DNA of 64,000 nt from Diabrotica undecimpunctata (lineage: Eukaryota; Arthropoda; Insecta; Coleoptera; Chrysomelidae), in contig NC_092807.1 in assembly GCF_040954645.1 (NCBI RefSeq), positions 1-64,000 of the forward strand, given 5' to 3'. Numbering within the stretch: position 1 is the first letter of the stretch; the number at the start of each line of letters is the position of its first letter. The translations under genes and the position numbers were made by a program. The notes beneath the pieces are model-generated. The model saw nothing but the letters and a program-made list of their open reading frames with translations, searched no databases and was not told the origin of the DNA. Of the stretch, positions 12,240 to 20,403 are shown piece after piece.

Positions 12240-13190
12240 TGGATTACGACTAATAAACTTAGCAGCAGCACTAAATATGACAGTCGCTCGCACCTATTTT
12301 GAACACAAGAACATACACAAGGTAACATGGACCTCTCCAGATGGAAACACAACGAGTCAGATTGATCACATCTTAATAAAGTCAAGGCATGGAACAGACG
12401 TAATAAACTGCAGAAGTTATAGAGGCGCAAACATAGACTCAGATCAGTGCCTTGCCTAGTGATCTTAACATTGAGGGCTAGAATTTCAAACACCAGTAAA
12501 GAAAATAAAAAAGCTGAGAGATGCGACAATTACAGAACGGTACTCAGAAAACATTACCAACAGACTAAGGAATCAAAATGTAAATGAAAAGGGGTAGACA
12601 TATATAGACTCCTACTGAACCAAAATAAAGGAAGACATTGAATCAGCAGCGAATGATAAGATTGTAACAAAAATTTGTGCCCATAAAAATTATTGGTTTG
12701 ACGATGAATGCAAGAATGCAATAAAAGATAAAAATAAAGCCTACAGAAAGATACTTACTCGATGAACTAGAACAGCTGTAGAGAATTACCAGACAAAGAG
12801 AAGAGAAGAAAAGAGGATACACAAAAGAAAAAAAGAAACCACCTAAATACGGAAGAAGAAAACCTGGAAGACGGAAGAGATGAGGCAAGGGGAACAGACG
12901 AGAGGGAGGAGAAACCACAAACGATTCTTAAAGTTAAAGATGCAGTTAAAAACTAGCCAAAAACAAATCATTCCGAATAGATAATCTCCTAGCTGAGCTA
13001 TATAAAGGAAGTGGCCACAATACCATAAAGGTATTACAGCAGCTTATAAAAGATATATGTACACAGAAACCCCTTCCCAATGATAGGAATATTGAAATAC
13101 TTTGAACCATTCCCAAAAAAGGAGATATCTTTGCGGTAAAAGTGGTAAATTGACAATTCATCAGATTGCAACCCTGAAACAAATTTTAGA
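12240..13190 (+). pseudogene. RTE-like LINE fragment (endonuclease to RT entry)
   Basis: The frame at 12277-12459 contains TSQIDHILIKSRH and INCRSYRGANIDSDQC, matching the C-terminal part of the apurinic-like endonuclease domain of insect RTE-type LINEs. Further on, KNYWFDDECKNAIKDKNKAY (about 12685-12745) and LLAELYKGSGHNTIKVLQQL (about 12985-13045) match the linker and the start of the reverse-transcriptase domain. Several stops and frame changes separate these blocks. The reverse-transcriptase core is missing; Penelope-like sequence starts instead at about 13199. Confidence 0.7.
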
Positions 13191-13198
13191 AAAAACAC

Positions 13199-13337
13199 TG
13201 GAATATTACCTTTCCTAGATGTTTTAATAACGATAACGAATAATTAATTTCAAATAAGGATACTGAATATGAGACTCAGGTGTATAGAAAACGAAGACAC
13301 ACCAACAGATTATCTAAATTACAAATCAAATCATAAT
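13199..13337 (+). pseudogene. Penelope-like RT fragment, left of Polinton
   Basis: GILPFLDVLIT at the start, then VYRKRRHTN and a frame reading LNYKSNH up to the insertion point. These are hallmarks of the C-terminal part of Penelope-like reverse transcriptases. The frame continues across the Polinton at 32280 (IKKEIIKSLYERTKITC), so both pieces belong to one disrupted copy. Small frameshifts show the copy was already decaying or has decayed since. Confidence 0.7.
13332..13337. repeat. Target site duplication CATAAT (left)
   Basis: Six-base direct repeat immediately outside the left Polinton terminus; the same CATAAT stands at 32280-32285. A 6-bp duplication is diagnostic for Polinton integrases. 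Confidence 0.95.
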
Positions 13338-13567
13338 AGTAGAGTGTTTATGCCGGTTCCACCCGGCATAGGGAAATCAATGTGTTAGAGAGAGAGCGTT
13401 CTATCAATGTGTTGGAGAGAGACAGATGACGTCACATTCCCGACGCGCCGTGGAAGGAGTCTACTGACTTATAGTTCAACTTTTATCTGCTAGATGTCAC
13501 TACTAGTCACTTGGCATCCGCCATTGTTGAACAATAATTTATAAATGATTTAGCTACCAAATCTTGT
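13338..13567 (+). repeat. Polinton left terminal inverted repeat
   Basis: 230 bp matching the reverse complement of 32050-32279 with about three substitutions. It contains a terminal hairpin (13349-13370), two 27-bp-spaced copies of ATCAATGTGTTRGAGAGAGA (13376 and 13403) and the palindrome TGACGTCA at 13427-13434, the consensus of CREB/ATF sites. The innermost part ends at AAATCTTGT. Confidence 0.96.
13349..13370. promoter_or_regulatory. Terminal hairpin in left TIR
   Basis: TATGCCGG and CCGGCATA form a perfect 8-bp stem around a six-base loop, 11 bp from the element end. The same hairpin lies at 32247-32268. Its role is unknown; candidates are integrase binding or priming of replication at the terminus. 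Confidence 0.75.
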
Positions 13568-13738
13568 CAAATATCAAATTATGATGCTTTTTTTACAACA
13601 AAATCCAATTAAGATGTACATACTATTTAACACATAAATATTTTATTATTAGACACAGGTCAGGACTAAGGAAAATTTAAAACAAATATAAAATTAATAT
13701 ATATTTATTCTTTACGCCAAACGTGCTTCATTTCATCA
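13568..13738. other. Polinton left leader, non-coding
   Basis: AT-rich spacer between the left TIR and the first small reading frame. It is the likely promoter region for the rightward genes at 13739 and 13918. No clear TATA box was assigned. Confidence 0.5.
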
Positions 13739-13930
13739 ATGTCTTCCATACGGTGTAGATCAGAAGAGTTTTACGAAAAAATACAAAAGTTAAAAGCCGA
13801 TATACAGTGGTACGAAGATAGAACTGCAATTGAAAAACGATTTGCAGACTTTCATTTGTCAGAAAGAAAATTACCGAAAACAACACAATACCCGTTAAAA
13901 AGAATTCAGCCAACAAGATGTCTCAACTAA
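13739..13930 (+). CDS. Small charged Polinton protein (63 aa)
   Basis: Unrecognised small frame just inside the left terminus. The product is rich in Lys, Glu and Arg with a helical pattern in residues 9-40 (EEFYEKIQKLKADIQWYEDR), possibly a short coiled coil. It overlaps the start of the next frame (13918) by 13 bases in a different frame. It could be a real early gene or chance; no homologue is recognised. Confidence 0.4.
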   Translation: MSSIRCRSEEFYEKIQKLKADIQWYEDRTAIEKRFADFHLSERKLPKTTQYPLKRIQPTRCLN

Positions 13931-14343
13931 CAACCTCGTTCATCATTCTCACAGCTATTGTTAATAATGTCCTTTATACAAACGTTCCAAATAATGTTAA
14001 GAACATAGCGATATGTTTTAACGATGTAAAAACTGATTGTAATCGAACTGAATGGGCTATAATGGATCATGATGTTGTGAATTATGGCCAGCTTCCAGTA
14101 TTTTTCAAAAAGATACCAAAGTCAGGAGGAGCATTCTACAAGATCATGCTAATATCCCCAAATAACACCGAAAGTGATTCAAAATGGTACAAAACTAATA
14201 ATGATGCCATCGGACATTATGGTTCATCGATTATACTTTTAACTATCGTATTAGTAATAAATGTATTTCTAACGATTAATATTATTATAAAATTTTTTGT
14301 AAATCGCAAATGTGAATCCTCTTGCATTAAAGTAAATATGTAA
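13918..14343 (+). CDS. Single-pass membrane protein of Polinton (141 aa)
   Basis: Unrecognised protein with a type I membrane layout. A hydrophobic N-terminus (SFIILTAIVNNVLY, residues 7-20) looks like a signal peptide. A short ectodomain of about 75 residues carries Cys at the CFND and DCNRT positions and an NNTE glycosylation sequon. A strong membrane span follows (IILLTIVLVINVFLTINIII, about residues 104-123), then a short Cys- and Lys-containing tail. Convergent with the minus-strand gene at 14416, 73 bp away. It could be an envelope or host-interaction protein, but no fusion-protein features are visible and the function is unknown. Confidence 0.65.
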   Translation: MSQLTTSFIILTAIVNNVLYTNVPNNVKNIAICFNDVKTDCNRTEWAIMDHDVVNYGQLPVFFKKIPKSGGAFYKIMLISPNNTESDSKWYKTNNDAIGHYGSSIILLTIVLVINVFLTINIIIKFFVNRKCESSCIKVNM

Positions 14344-14367
14344 AAAAGGAAGACTGTGTTTTTTTTT

Positions 14368-14401
14368 AATAAAACTAAAATAATACGTTTAATATTTTAT
14401 T
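14368..14401. terminator. Opposed polyadenylation signals
   Basis: AATAAA on the plus strand at 14368-14373 serves the membrane-protein gene, and TTTATT at 14396-14401 gives AATAAA on the minus strand, 15 bases after the stop of the gene ending at 14416. The convergent transcripts are thus closed within about 35 bp. Confidence 0.65.
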
Positions 14402-14415
14402 TAAAAAAGTCTAAT

Positions 14416-14907
14416 TTACATAGGTAATATCTTTTCACAAAACCATTGGCGGAGGTGATCCACATTTCTCTCGGTGCAGGAAAATAATCCAGTGGTGTGA
14501 CATGGATTGGCATTATGAATAAAGTTTCCAGTAGCACAAGGTGTACCATCAAACTTGCAAACATCAATAATGACGGGAAAAACTCCAAAAATATGACATT
14601 TCTTTTGTAAAAAGTCTGCTTTTTGTTCTCCGCGAACGTAAATGTAGTCAGCTGCGTACAACAGCTTGGATTCTAGTATTTCATTTATTTTGGAATATTC
14701 AACATCCCCATTAGAATACCGAAGACCATGAACGTTTTTCTCCAAGTACGCAGCAGTCTTCTTATCTTGATTACTTAATGTAGCAAACGGTTGTGGAGAC
14801 GTAAATATATAATGACATCGTTTATTTCCAATTTCAATGCTAAGCTCTTTGGGTACAAACCACCCATCTACGGTGAATCCCTGAATGTCTACGAACGCTA
14901 TTCTCAT
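14416..14907 (-). CDS. Putative RNase H-fold (DnaQ-like) Polinton protein
   Basis: 163 aa. The N-terminus MRIAFVDIQGF, followed by FVPKELSIEI, looks like the first strand and acidic residue of an RNase H/DEDD exonuclease fold. Later blocks (YIYVRGEQKADFL, then CHTTGLFSCTERNVDHLRQW) sit where the second and third exonuclease motifs would be. I recall similar proteins in arthropod genomes near Polinton genes. Without a structure comparison the nuclease reading is inference, and several canonical acidic residues cannot be placed with certainty. It is last in the leftward late block, 49 bp after the capsid gene. Confidence 0.5.
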   Translation of the reverse strand: MRIAFVDIQGFTVDGWFVPKELSIEIGNKRCHYIFTSPQPFATLSNQDKKTAAYLEKNVHGLRYSNGDVEYSKINEILESKLLYAADYIYVRGEQKADFLQKKCHIFGVFPVIIDVCKFDGTPCATGNFIHNANPCHTTGLFSCTERNVDHLRQWFCEKILPM

Positions 14908-14956
14908 GATGACTGCTTGTCTGCTACTAACACTTTATTCAACTTATTTAATCTTT

Positions 14957-16210
14957 TTAAATGATATTTTTGACAACTTCAGTTAGAGGAAAGTATTCGA
15001 GTAGGCTGTCGTGAACAATTAAACAGTACGCTCGAGTGCCTGCCGGAAAACCTTCATCTGCTTCGATTTCCAACTTAACATCAACAGTTCCTGATCTAAA
15101 TGACGTATCATCCTGTTTGGAGCAGTCGAACGTAAACAAGGTATATTTTTTAAATGCCTGATAATCCAAGATGGGATGTTTTGTTGACGAATGAGCATAA
15201 CTGGGAAAGAATTCGGTATAGTTGTAGTGAGCTATAGCATAGTCATTTTTATCAAAATCTAATTGCATTCTCTCGTTAGGCCAATAGTCTCCATTAATAA
15301 CCACTCGTATGCTTGACATTCTAATGTGATCGAATGACGTTGGATTGGCGTGAATATCATCTCGTTTAGAAGTTTGAAAAGCTACAATGACATAGCGTGG
15401 ACGTTCAACAGCTGAAGTTGTCTTTACACTCCATATCTCACGTCGAGATCCTGCCGTAAGTGAAGGTAGTTCATTAAGCTCCCATTTACGGAAAGGTATA
15501 GTTATCGGCGTATTATTCTTAATCGGAGTCATTAATTCAATTTTCACATCATCATTGGGAAAGACATGTTTGACCTTGAGTTCCATGCTAGTAACAGTTA
15601 AAGATACTGTCGTTGTCGTTGTGGCATTAGGTTCTTCCACTAAAATACAATCTCTATCATTACGTGCCCGAACAAATCGAAACACTTGACGACCATAAGT
15701 TAATTTAGTGTAATCGTTGAAAATGTTAAAAATATGTTTTATCGGAATCAGTAAACTAAAGCTGTCTCCTGATAAATGTGGATTATTCGGATAGTTCTAT
15801 CCTGCGGTACTGAGAAACTTGGAATCTTCAGGAGTGTAACATAACAAACTGCGAATAGTGCTAACTACGCCTGGATCTCGAACTATTTCCATATCGTGTG
15901 AACTTTGGGTATATGTACATGTATCAAACAAGAAGGCTCCAGCATTCGGTGCAAGAGAAACAGTTCCATTACCCACTTTCTTTATACTTCCTTTAATTTC
16001 CAAAAGTGTTTCGTGTATAGCAAAAAATGCATCTGATTGATTTATGATAAATTCAACAACATCGCTATTGTTAAATGACTTGATGTAAGGTGTGTACGTA
16101 CGAAATTCTTCTTTTCTAATAGTATCGTCGAACAGAGGTTTTTGGTAAATATCGAAAATAGGTGGCTGAGGTTCCTGAACCTGTCGTCGAATATATTGAC
16201 GTTTTGACAT
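14957..16210 (-). pseudogene. Major capsid protein (double jelly-roll), one in-frame TAG
   Basis: A frame of 417 codons read leftward from the ATG at 16210. The N-terminal part has the block VEFIINQSDAFFAIHETLLE and SLAPNAGAFLFDTCTY, then IVRDPGVVSTIR. The C-terminal part has RYVIVAFQTSKRD, FDHIRMSSIRVVINGDYWP and TRAYCLIVHDSLLEYFPL. These are conserved blocks of the Polinton/adintovirus double jelly-roll capsid protein, which forms the hexon-like shell. The two parts are in the same frame and separated only by a TAG at 15797-15799 (codon 138) plus sense codons up to the ATG at 15685. So there is one nonsense codon and no frameshift. It may be a recent inactivating mutation, an assembly error or a readthrough site. 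Confidence 0.85.
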
Positions 16211-16337
16211 CCTTCAACTTTAATCCAATGGAAACAAGAAAAGCTTTATTGACAGCAGACACGTCACGTCGCTTGCAGGATTTGTGTGAGACTAATGGAT
16301 ATTGGTGTGTAGAGTTTTGTTTTATAATTAAACCCAT

Positions 16338-17057
16338 CTATATCGTTTCCTTAAAATCCAAATGCAGCGTACTTTTCTCTCCTCTAAAGTTAACAGGTCT
16401 TAATTCTTGATCAACTACACTAACGGTAATTTTGGTAATTTCACGTATGCTGTTGCTTACTGGTATGTATATCGGATTATGAGGACGTTCGTCTATAGAA
16501 AAACCAGGATCAACACTTATCGGAAAATGTAGAATCGTGTGCGCAGGTCTGTCCTCGTAGAAGGCTCCTTCGGTAATGTTGCATTCAAAGAGTAGACTCG
16601 ATACTTTTATAATGTTGACAGGTTCATCTGAAGAATGTATTTTTCCTGGGGCCAAAATTCTATTTGAGGAGAATCCCAGTAATTTTCCAAGACTATCGTC
16701 TTTATCGAAAGTAATGGTGTGATCCTGACAAAAAATTTCACATTTAAGCGTATTGTTGTTCGGTCTTAAAGTAAACTCCCGAACCGAATTGTATTTATGC
16801 ATTAATTCATTTCGAATGTACGCTTCGATATCAGTAATTTCATAGCATCCGGATGGAATTTCAATATTACGCAGCTTTGTACGATCATTTTGCTCATAGA
16901 AATAAAACTTTTCACCATCGATGTTTGGAATTGAATTAAATGTATGAAATCCCAACACTGCTACATAATACTGTCGAAACGGATCAAGCATAAGAGGCAC
17001 TTGAGGAGTAAACGAAAACTCGTTTGTAGTACTCGTCAGGGTCAACAATCGAGACAT
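16338..17057 (-). CDS. Penton/minor capsid protein (single jelly-roll)
   Basis: 239 aa, intact. It begins MSRLLTLTSTTNEFSF and contains IEIPSGCYEITDIEAYI, LKCEIFCQDHTITF, LGKLLGFSSNRIL, VSSLLFECNITEGAFY and VDQELRPVNFRGE. This order is characteristic of the small capsid protein that accompanies the major capsid protein in arthropod Polintons and is predicted to be a single jelly-roll penton at the five-fold vertices. It lies 127 bp upstream of the major capsid gene in the same leftward block, as expected for a late structural unit. Confidence 0.8.
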   Translation of the reverse strand: MSRLLTLTSTTNEFSFTPQVPLMLDPFRQYYVAVLGFHTFNSIPNIDGEKFYFYEQNDRTKLRNIEIPSGCYEITDIEAYIRNELMHKYNSVREFTLRPNNNTLKCEIFCQDHTITFDKDDSLGKLLGFSSNRILAPGKIHSSDEPVNIIKVSSLLFECNITEGAFYEDRPAHTILHFPISVDPGFSIDERPHNPIYIPVSNSIREITKITVSVVDQELRPVNFRGEKSTLHLDFKETI

Positions 17058-17126
17058 GACTGATATGTGGTATAAGATGTAGTAAGTTAAATAACAAAAT
17101 ATGTTAAAAAATTCTTTTTATTTTTC

Positions 17127-17372
17127 TTATACTGTTACATGTTTTTTTATTTTATTTTTCTCATAATATGGTACTTCACAAAATACACATTTACTTTCCA
17201 TATACATACCACAAATATCACTCCATTCATGTTTATCATAATCTTTCTTGCAAGGTAAATATTCTTCTAGTGCGTGACGAATATCTTGAGGTAGTTCATA
17301 CCAAACATCGCTCGTTATATTTTCCATAAAAATGTGAATGGCACGTCTCAAGATTTCCTTAGATGGTTGCAT
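17127..17372 (-). CDS. Small Cys-containing Polinton protein (81 aa)
   Basis: Unrecognised. The start codon lies within the end of the protease gene (overlap 17359-17372, different frame), suggesting coupled expression. It is acidic in the middle (DKHEWSDICGMYMESKCVFC) with Cys residues that could bind metal, and has a basic C-terminus (KNKIKKHVTV). No function is assigned. Confidence 0.55.
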   Translation of the reverse strand: MQPSKEILRRAIHIFMENITSDVWYELPQDIRHALEEYLPCKKDYDKHEWSDICGMYMESKCVFCEVPYYEKNKIKKHVTV

Positions 17373-17721
17373 TGTAAAGAAACTTTAAGCACAAATGTCC
17401 ACAGTTTATTTGGTTATAACTTTGATATTGATCGTTATTGTAGAAAATTCTTCCACCGTTCAAATATGATACTAGTTCTCGCGGTGGCTTCAAGCAACCA
17501 TATGAATCAAAGTACTCTATGTTGTTGTTTATCTTCTTGTAAGCTACCCAATGTGTACCGGGGTTCGTTGAAATGTCGAGATTAATTATAGCACATTCAT
17601 GTTTACGAGGGTTACGCGGTAAATTATCTCTCATAAATACACCACGAAAATTTGAAATTTTAAGTAGTTTAGCAAATTTAATCAACTCCACATTAGTCAA
17701 TGGTCTATTAGGTAGCTTCAA
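17359..17721 (-). CDS. Adenain-like cysteine protease (Ad-PRO)
   Basis: 120 aa. The catalytic triad can be read as His57 in GTHWVAY, Asp72 in YFDSYG and Cys107 in NCGHLCLKFL, preceded by a Gln-rich segment (QYQSYNQ) that may supply the oxyanion Gln. This is the adenovirus/ULP1-type protease that matures capsid proteins in adenoviruses and Polintons. It is shorter than adenovirus protease (about 204 aa), as is usual in Polintons. Its ATG overlaps the stop of the phospholipase gene (17718-17721), and the next small gene starts inside its 3' end, a tightly packed leftward unit. Confidence 0.88.
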   Translation of the reverse strand: MKLPNRPLTNVELIKFAKLLKISNFRGVFMRDNLPRNPRKHECAIINLDISTNPGTHWVAYKKINNNIEYFDSYGCLKPPRELVSYLNGGRIFYNNDQYQSYNQINCGHLCLKFLYNATI

Positions 17722-18494
17722 CGGTAGTTTTTTGACTTCTTTAAATATAATCCAAAGCCACCTTTAGCGTTTTTTCGAAGGTATAATCCTTTACCTAGAT
17801 GTTCCATAGCTTTATTGTGACGTTTATCTTCTTCTAGTTTCTTTTGGGCATTCTTTAAATCAATTACACTTTTAGCGATTGCGCTCGCGCCCCCCGCCAA
17901 ACTTCCGAGAGCTGATAAGCCTGCAAAGATGGGGATTAAAGGCAAAATACCACCAGATTTTGGTTCGAATGGAATGATTCGTGGAACTCGTACATTCTTT
18001 TTCCCACCTACATTCTTAACGGCTTTTCTAGCTGCTGCAAGTGCAACTAAGGCTGATTTACGTAGATTTGGTGACTGAGGAGTACGTTTTAACGTTTTAA
18101 TAATTGGTTGTAGTACATGTCGCTTAAATGAACCAACACCTTTACCACGTTTCATACCCATACCCAGTTTTCGTTTAGCTTTCATTGCTGTAGTAGTAAA
18201 CCAGGCAGTAGCTTTTTCACCTAAAGTTGCGTCTTTTGCTTTAACTCGTTCCCACGCTTTGTTTTCCAACACCCAATCTGCTTTATGTCGATCTTTCAAT
18301 GAATTACTTTGGGAATATGCGATATCGTGATCCCTCGCAGCTCGATCTAATGGATTTACTCCAGGATCTCCACGAACTAGACGTTTCTGTAATTTTGTTC
18401 CAGGTCCTAGATATTGGTAACCAGGAGCATGTAATTCAAACGGTAGACTATTGATCAGAGAATTTAAAACTCCTTCACCTTGAACAACCAACAT
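17718..18494 (-). CDS. Phospholipase A2 / virion core fusion protein
   Basis: 258 aa from the ATG at 18494; an ATG 21 codons upstream (18557) is less likely because it crosses the divergent promoter. Residues 24-80 carry a parvovirus-VP1-like phospholipase A2 domain: calcium loop YLGPGT (28-33), GDPGVNPLD, and the catalytic His56-Asp57 pair in ARDHDIAY. This activity hydrolyses membrane phospholipids, in viruses to escape endosomes. The remainder is very basic (KAKRKLGMGMKRGKGVGSFK), resembling a DNA-condensing core protein, then a Gly/Ala-rich hydrophobic stretch (GGILPLIPIFAGLSALGSLA) and repeated GLYLRK/GLYLKK at the C-terminus. It is first gene of the leftward late block. Confidence 0.82.
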   Translation of the reverse strand: MLVVQGEGVLNSLINSLPFELHAPGYQYLGPGTKLQKRLVRGDPGVNPLDRAARDHDIAYSQSNSLKDRHKADWVLENKAWERVKAKDATLGEKATAWFTTTAMKAKRKLGMGMKRGKGVGSFKRHVLQPIIKTLKRTPQSPNLRKSALVALAAARKAVKNVGGKKNVRVPRIIPFEPKSGGILPLIPIFAGLSALGSLAGGASAIAKSVIDLKNAQKKLEEDKRHNKAMEHLGKGLYLRKNAKGGFGLYLKKSKNYR

Positions 18495-18564
18495 TGAAAT
18501 GAATTGTTTCTTACAAAAAATTCCTTTATATAACCAATTGTATAAAATACATCTCAATCACAAG
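18495..18564. promoter_or_regulatory. Bidirectional promoter between PLA2 and ATPase
   Basis: The 70 bp between divergent start codons holds a TATA-like TATAAAAT at 18541-18548 reading right and TATATAAAGG on the minus strand at 18523-18532 reading left. Each lies about 20-30 bases from its ATG, implying very short leaders. This could coordinate the structural and packaging/integration modules. Confidence 0.6.
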
Positions 18565-19251
18565 ATGAATGTCGTTCAACAAGACAAGACACTAGCAGTG
18601 GAAAACTTAGATTTTGTCGATAACGTGACAAGAACCAGTAAACATGGTGCATTGCTACCACATTCTTTTCGTGCTATCATATGTGGTCCAAGTGGATGTG
18701 GCAAAACTAATGTTATGTTGGCATTACTGTTTGACCTGAATGGCGCTAAATTCAAAAATGTTTACGTTTATTCAAAGTCGTTGTTTCAACCCAAGTATCA
18801 ATTTTTGAAGGAAGTGTTGGAGTCTGTGAAAAAAGTAGGCTATTTTCCATTTAAAGACAATGACGATGTAATAAGTCCCAGTAAAGCTAAACCAAATTCT
18901 ATTTTCATTTTTGATGATGTGTCAACTGATCCACAAAAAACAATACGTGAATATTACTGTATGGGTAGACATAAAGATATCGATTGTGCATACCTATGTC
19001 AATCATACAGTCGCGCAGGTAAACAACTTTTGCGTGATAATGCTAACCTTATTGTATTGTTTAAACAGGATGAGCTCAATTTAAAACACGTCTTTGACGA
19101 TCACGTCTCACCTGACATGACATTTGACCAATTTAAACAATTTTGTTCCGAATGTTGGAAAGACAAATACGGTACATTCGTTATTGTTAAGGATTTCGAT
19201 ATTTCTAACGGACGATATCGTAAAGGCTTCGACAAATTTATAAAAATGTAG
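18565..19251 (+). CDS. FtsK/HerA-type genome packaging ATPase
   Basis: 228 aa from the ATG at 18565; the frame is open from 18499, but the internal ATG lies after the TATA box. Walker A is GPSGCGKT (residues 41-48), Walker B is IFIFDDV (113-119), and a conserved Gln follows in YLCQSYSR. This is the A32/FtsK-HerA family ATPase found in Polintons, adenovirus-like and poxvirus lineages, which drives DNA into preformed capsids. It is the first gene of the rightward module and ends three bases before the next start region at 19254. Confidence 0.9.
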   Translation: MNVVQQDKTLAVENLDFVDNVTRTSKHGALLPHSFRAIICGPSGCGKTNVMLALLFDLNGAKFKNVYVYSKSLFQPKYQFLKEVLESVKKVGYFPFKDNDDVISPSKAKPNSIFIFDDVSTDPQKTIREYYCMGRHKDIDCAYLCQSYSRAGKQLLRDNANLIVLFKQDELNLKHVFDDHVSPDMTFDQFKQFCSECWKDKYGTFVIVKDFDISNGRYRKGFDKFIKM

Positions 19252-19253
19252 GT

Positions 19254-20369
19254 ATGATCGAAACACTCGCATTGTATAACAATATGTCAGACAAAGAGGT
19301 AGTTGCACGCAAACGTAAAGTTGCCGAATTAGCTCGGGTCATTCGCAAAAAGTATTTGGCGCTAAAGTTAGGTAGAACAGAACAAGATGAGTCACTAAAT
19401 AAACTATTTAAGCCGATAGCTAAACCTCTAAAAGATATTGCGCAATCTTCAAAAACGTTGCATCATGATATTAATAATAAGCTTAGACACGTCAAAAAAG
19501 AAGAGATCAAAACGGAAGAGGAGGTAAAAACAGAAGATAACGATGACGATGTATTTCCTGCTACAGTATCAACCAGTCAAGTTAAAGAACATGAAATGTT
19601 TGATCCTAATAATGTTTCGAAAGAGGTTATTAATGAATATATCGAGCAATATCCTCCAATGAGCCATAAGTATATAAAAGAGTTTTGGATGAAAGATAAT
19701 AAAATTGATAAAAACTATGGACCTATTTACAATGACGAAATTGGTTGGATGTTAGGTAAACGGCTAATAAACTTTAACAAAAACAAAGGTAGTATACAAG
19801 TCATCAGTGATGGTAGTGGGGAAGGAGGATGGGTGCCGGGAACGCCAGGTCTATACCAACTAATTTTCTATGATAACCCTGAAGATTATAACGATACAGA
19901 TTTAAAGCACTATAAAAGTTTATTAAATAGTACAGAAGTTCATCTGGATTCCAAAGGTCGTCTTAAAGGTGCAACTGGGAAAAAATATCATCATATTATC
20001 AAACCGCTATTTAAACCTACCGATGAAACAACAAAGAAATCGCCACCGAAAACTCGATCTACTGCATTAAAGAGACAACCTTTCGAAGGTCTTGTTCGTT
20101 TAGCAAAAACGACTCGTTCATCATCGTCAACAACGTCTCCTCGAACATCGTTATCTTCACCATCTAGCTACAAGGGGTCAGGACTCGTCGATGATTCTCA
20201 TTTGATCTACAATGATAATCCTATTGAATATGTGTATTGGGATGATCCAAACGAACTATGCGACAGACTCAAACTGTTGATTGCTTCCCAAGAAGCAGGA
20301 AACACATCCCACAATAACGAAATTGTTGCCATTATCAACGAATTACGTGAAGCAGATATTATATATTAA
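19254..20369 (+). CDS. Uncharacterised Polinton protein (371 aa)
   Basis: Recurrent in arthropod Polintons as far as I recall, function unknown. An ATG at 19284 (MSDKEVVARKRK) is a likely alternative start. The N-terminus is basic and helical, followed by an acidic linker (EEEVKTEDNDDDVF). A globular region has NYGPIYNDEIGWMLGK and WVPGTPGLYQLIFYDNPEDY. A Ser/Thr/Pro-rich stretch (about residues 260-310) precedes a conserved C-terminal block, YVYWDDPNELCDRLKLLIAS, then IVAIINELREADII. The Ser/Thr-rich spacer and helical ends suggest a virion or scaffold component. It sits between the ATPase and the coiled-coil genes. Confidence 0.75.
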   Translation: MIETLALYNNMSDKEVVARKRKVAELARVIRKKYLALKLGRTEQDESLNKLFKPIAKPLKDIAQSSKTLHHDINNKLRHVKKEEIKTEEEVKTEDNDDDVFPATVSTSQVKEHEMFDPNNVSKEVINEYIEQYPPMSHKYIKEFWMKDNKIDKNYGPIYNDEIGWMLGKRLINFNKNKGSIQVISDGSGEGGWVPGTPGLYQLIFYDNPEDYNDTDLKHYKSLLNSTEVHLDSKGRLKGATGKKYHHIIKPLFKPTDETTKKSPPKTRSTALKRQPFEGLVRLAKTTRSSSSTTSPRTSLSSPSSYKGSGLVDDSHLIYNDNPIEYVYWDDPNELCDRLKLLIASQEAGNTSHNNEIVAIINELREADIIY

Positions 20370-20403
20370 TGTTAGGTTAGATTATTGGAACATCATTTCC
20401 AAT

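Noticed and set aside
15685..15799. Frameshift or two separate capsid genes
   Set aside because: The two parts are in the same frame (distance between starts is 525 bases) and only a TAG separates them.
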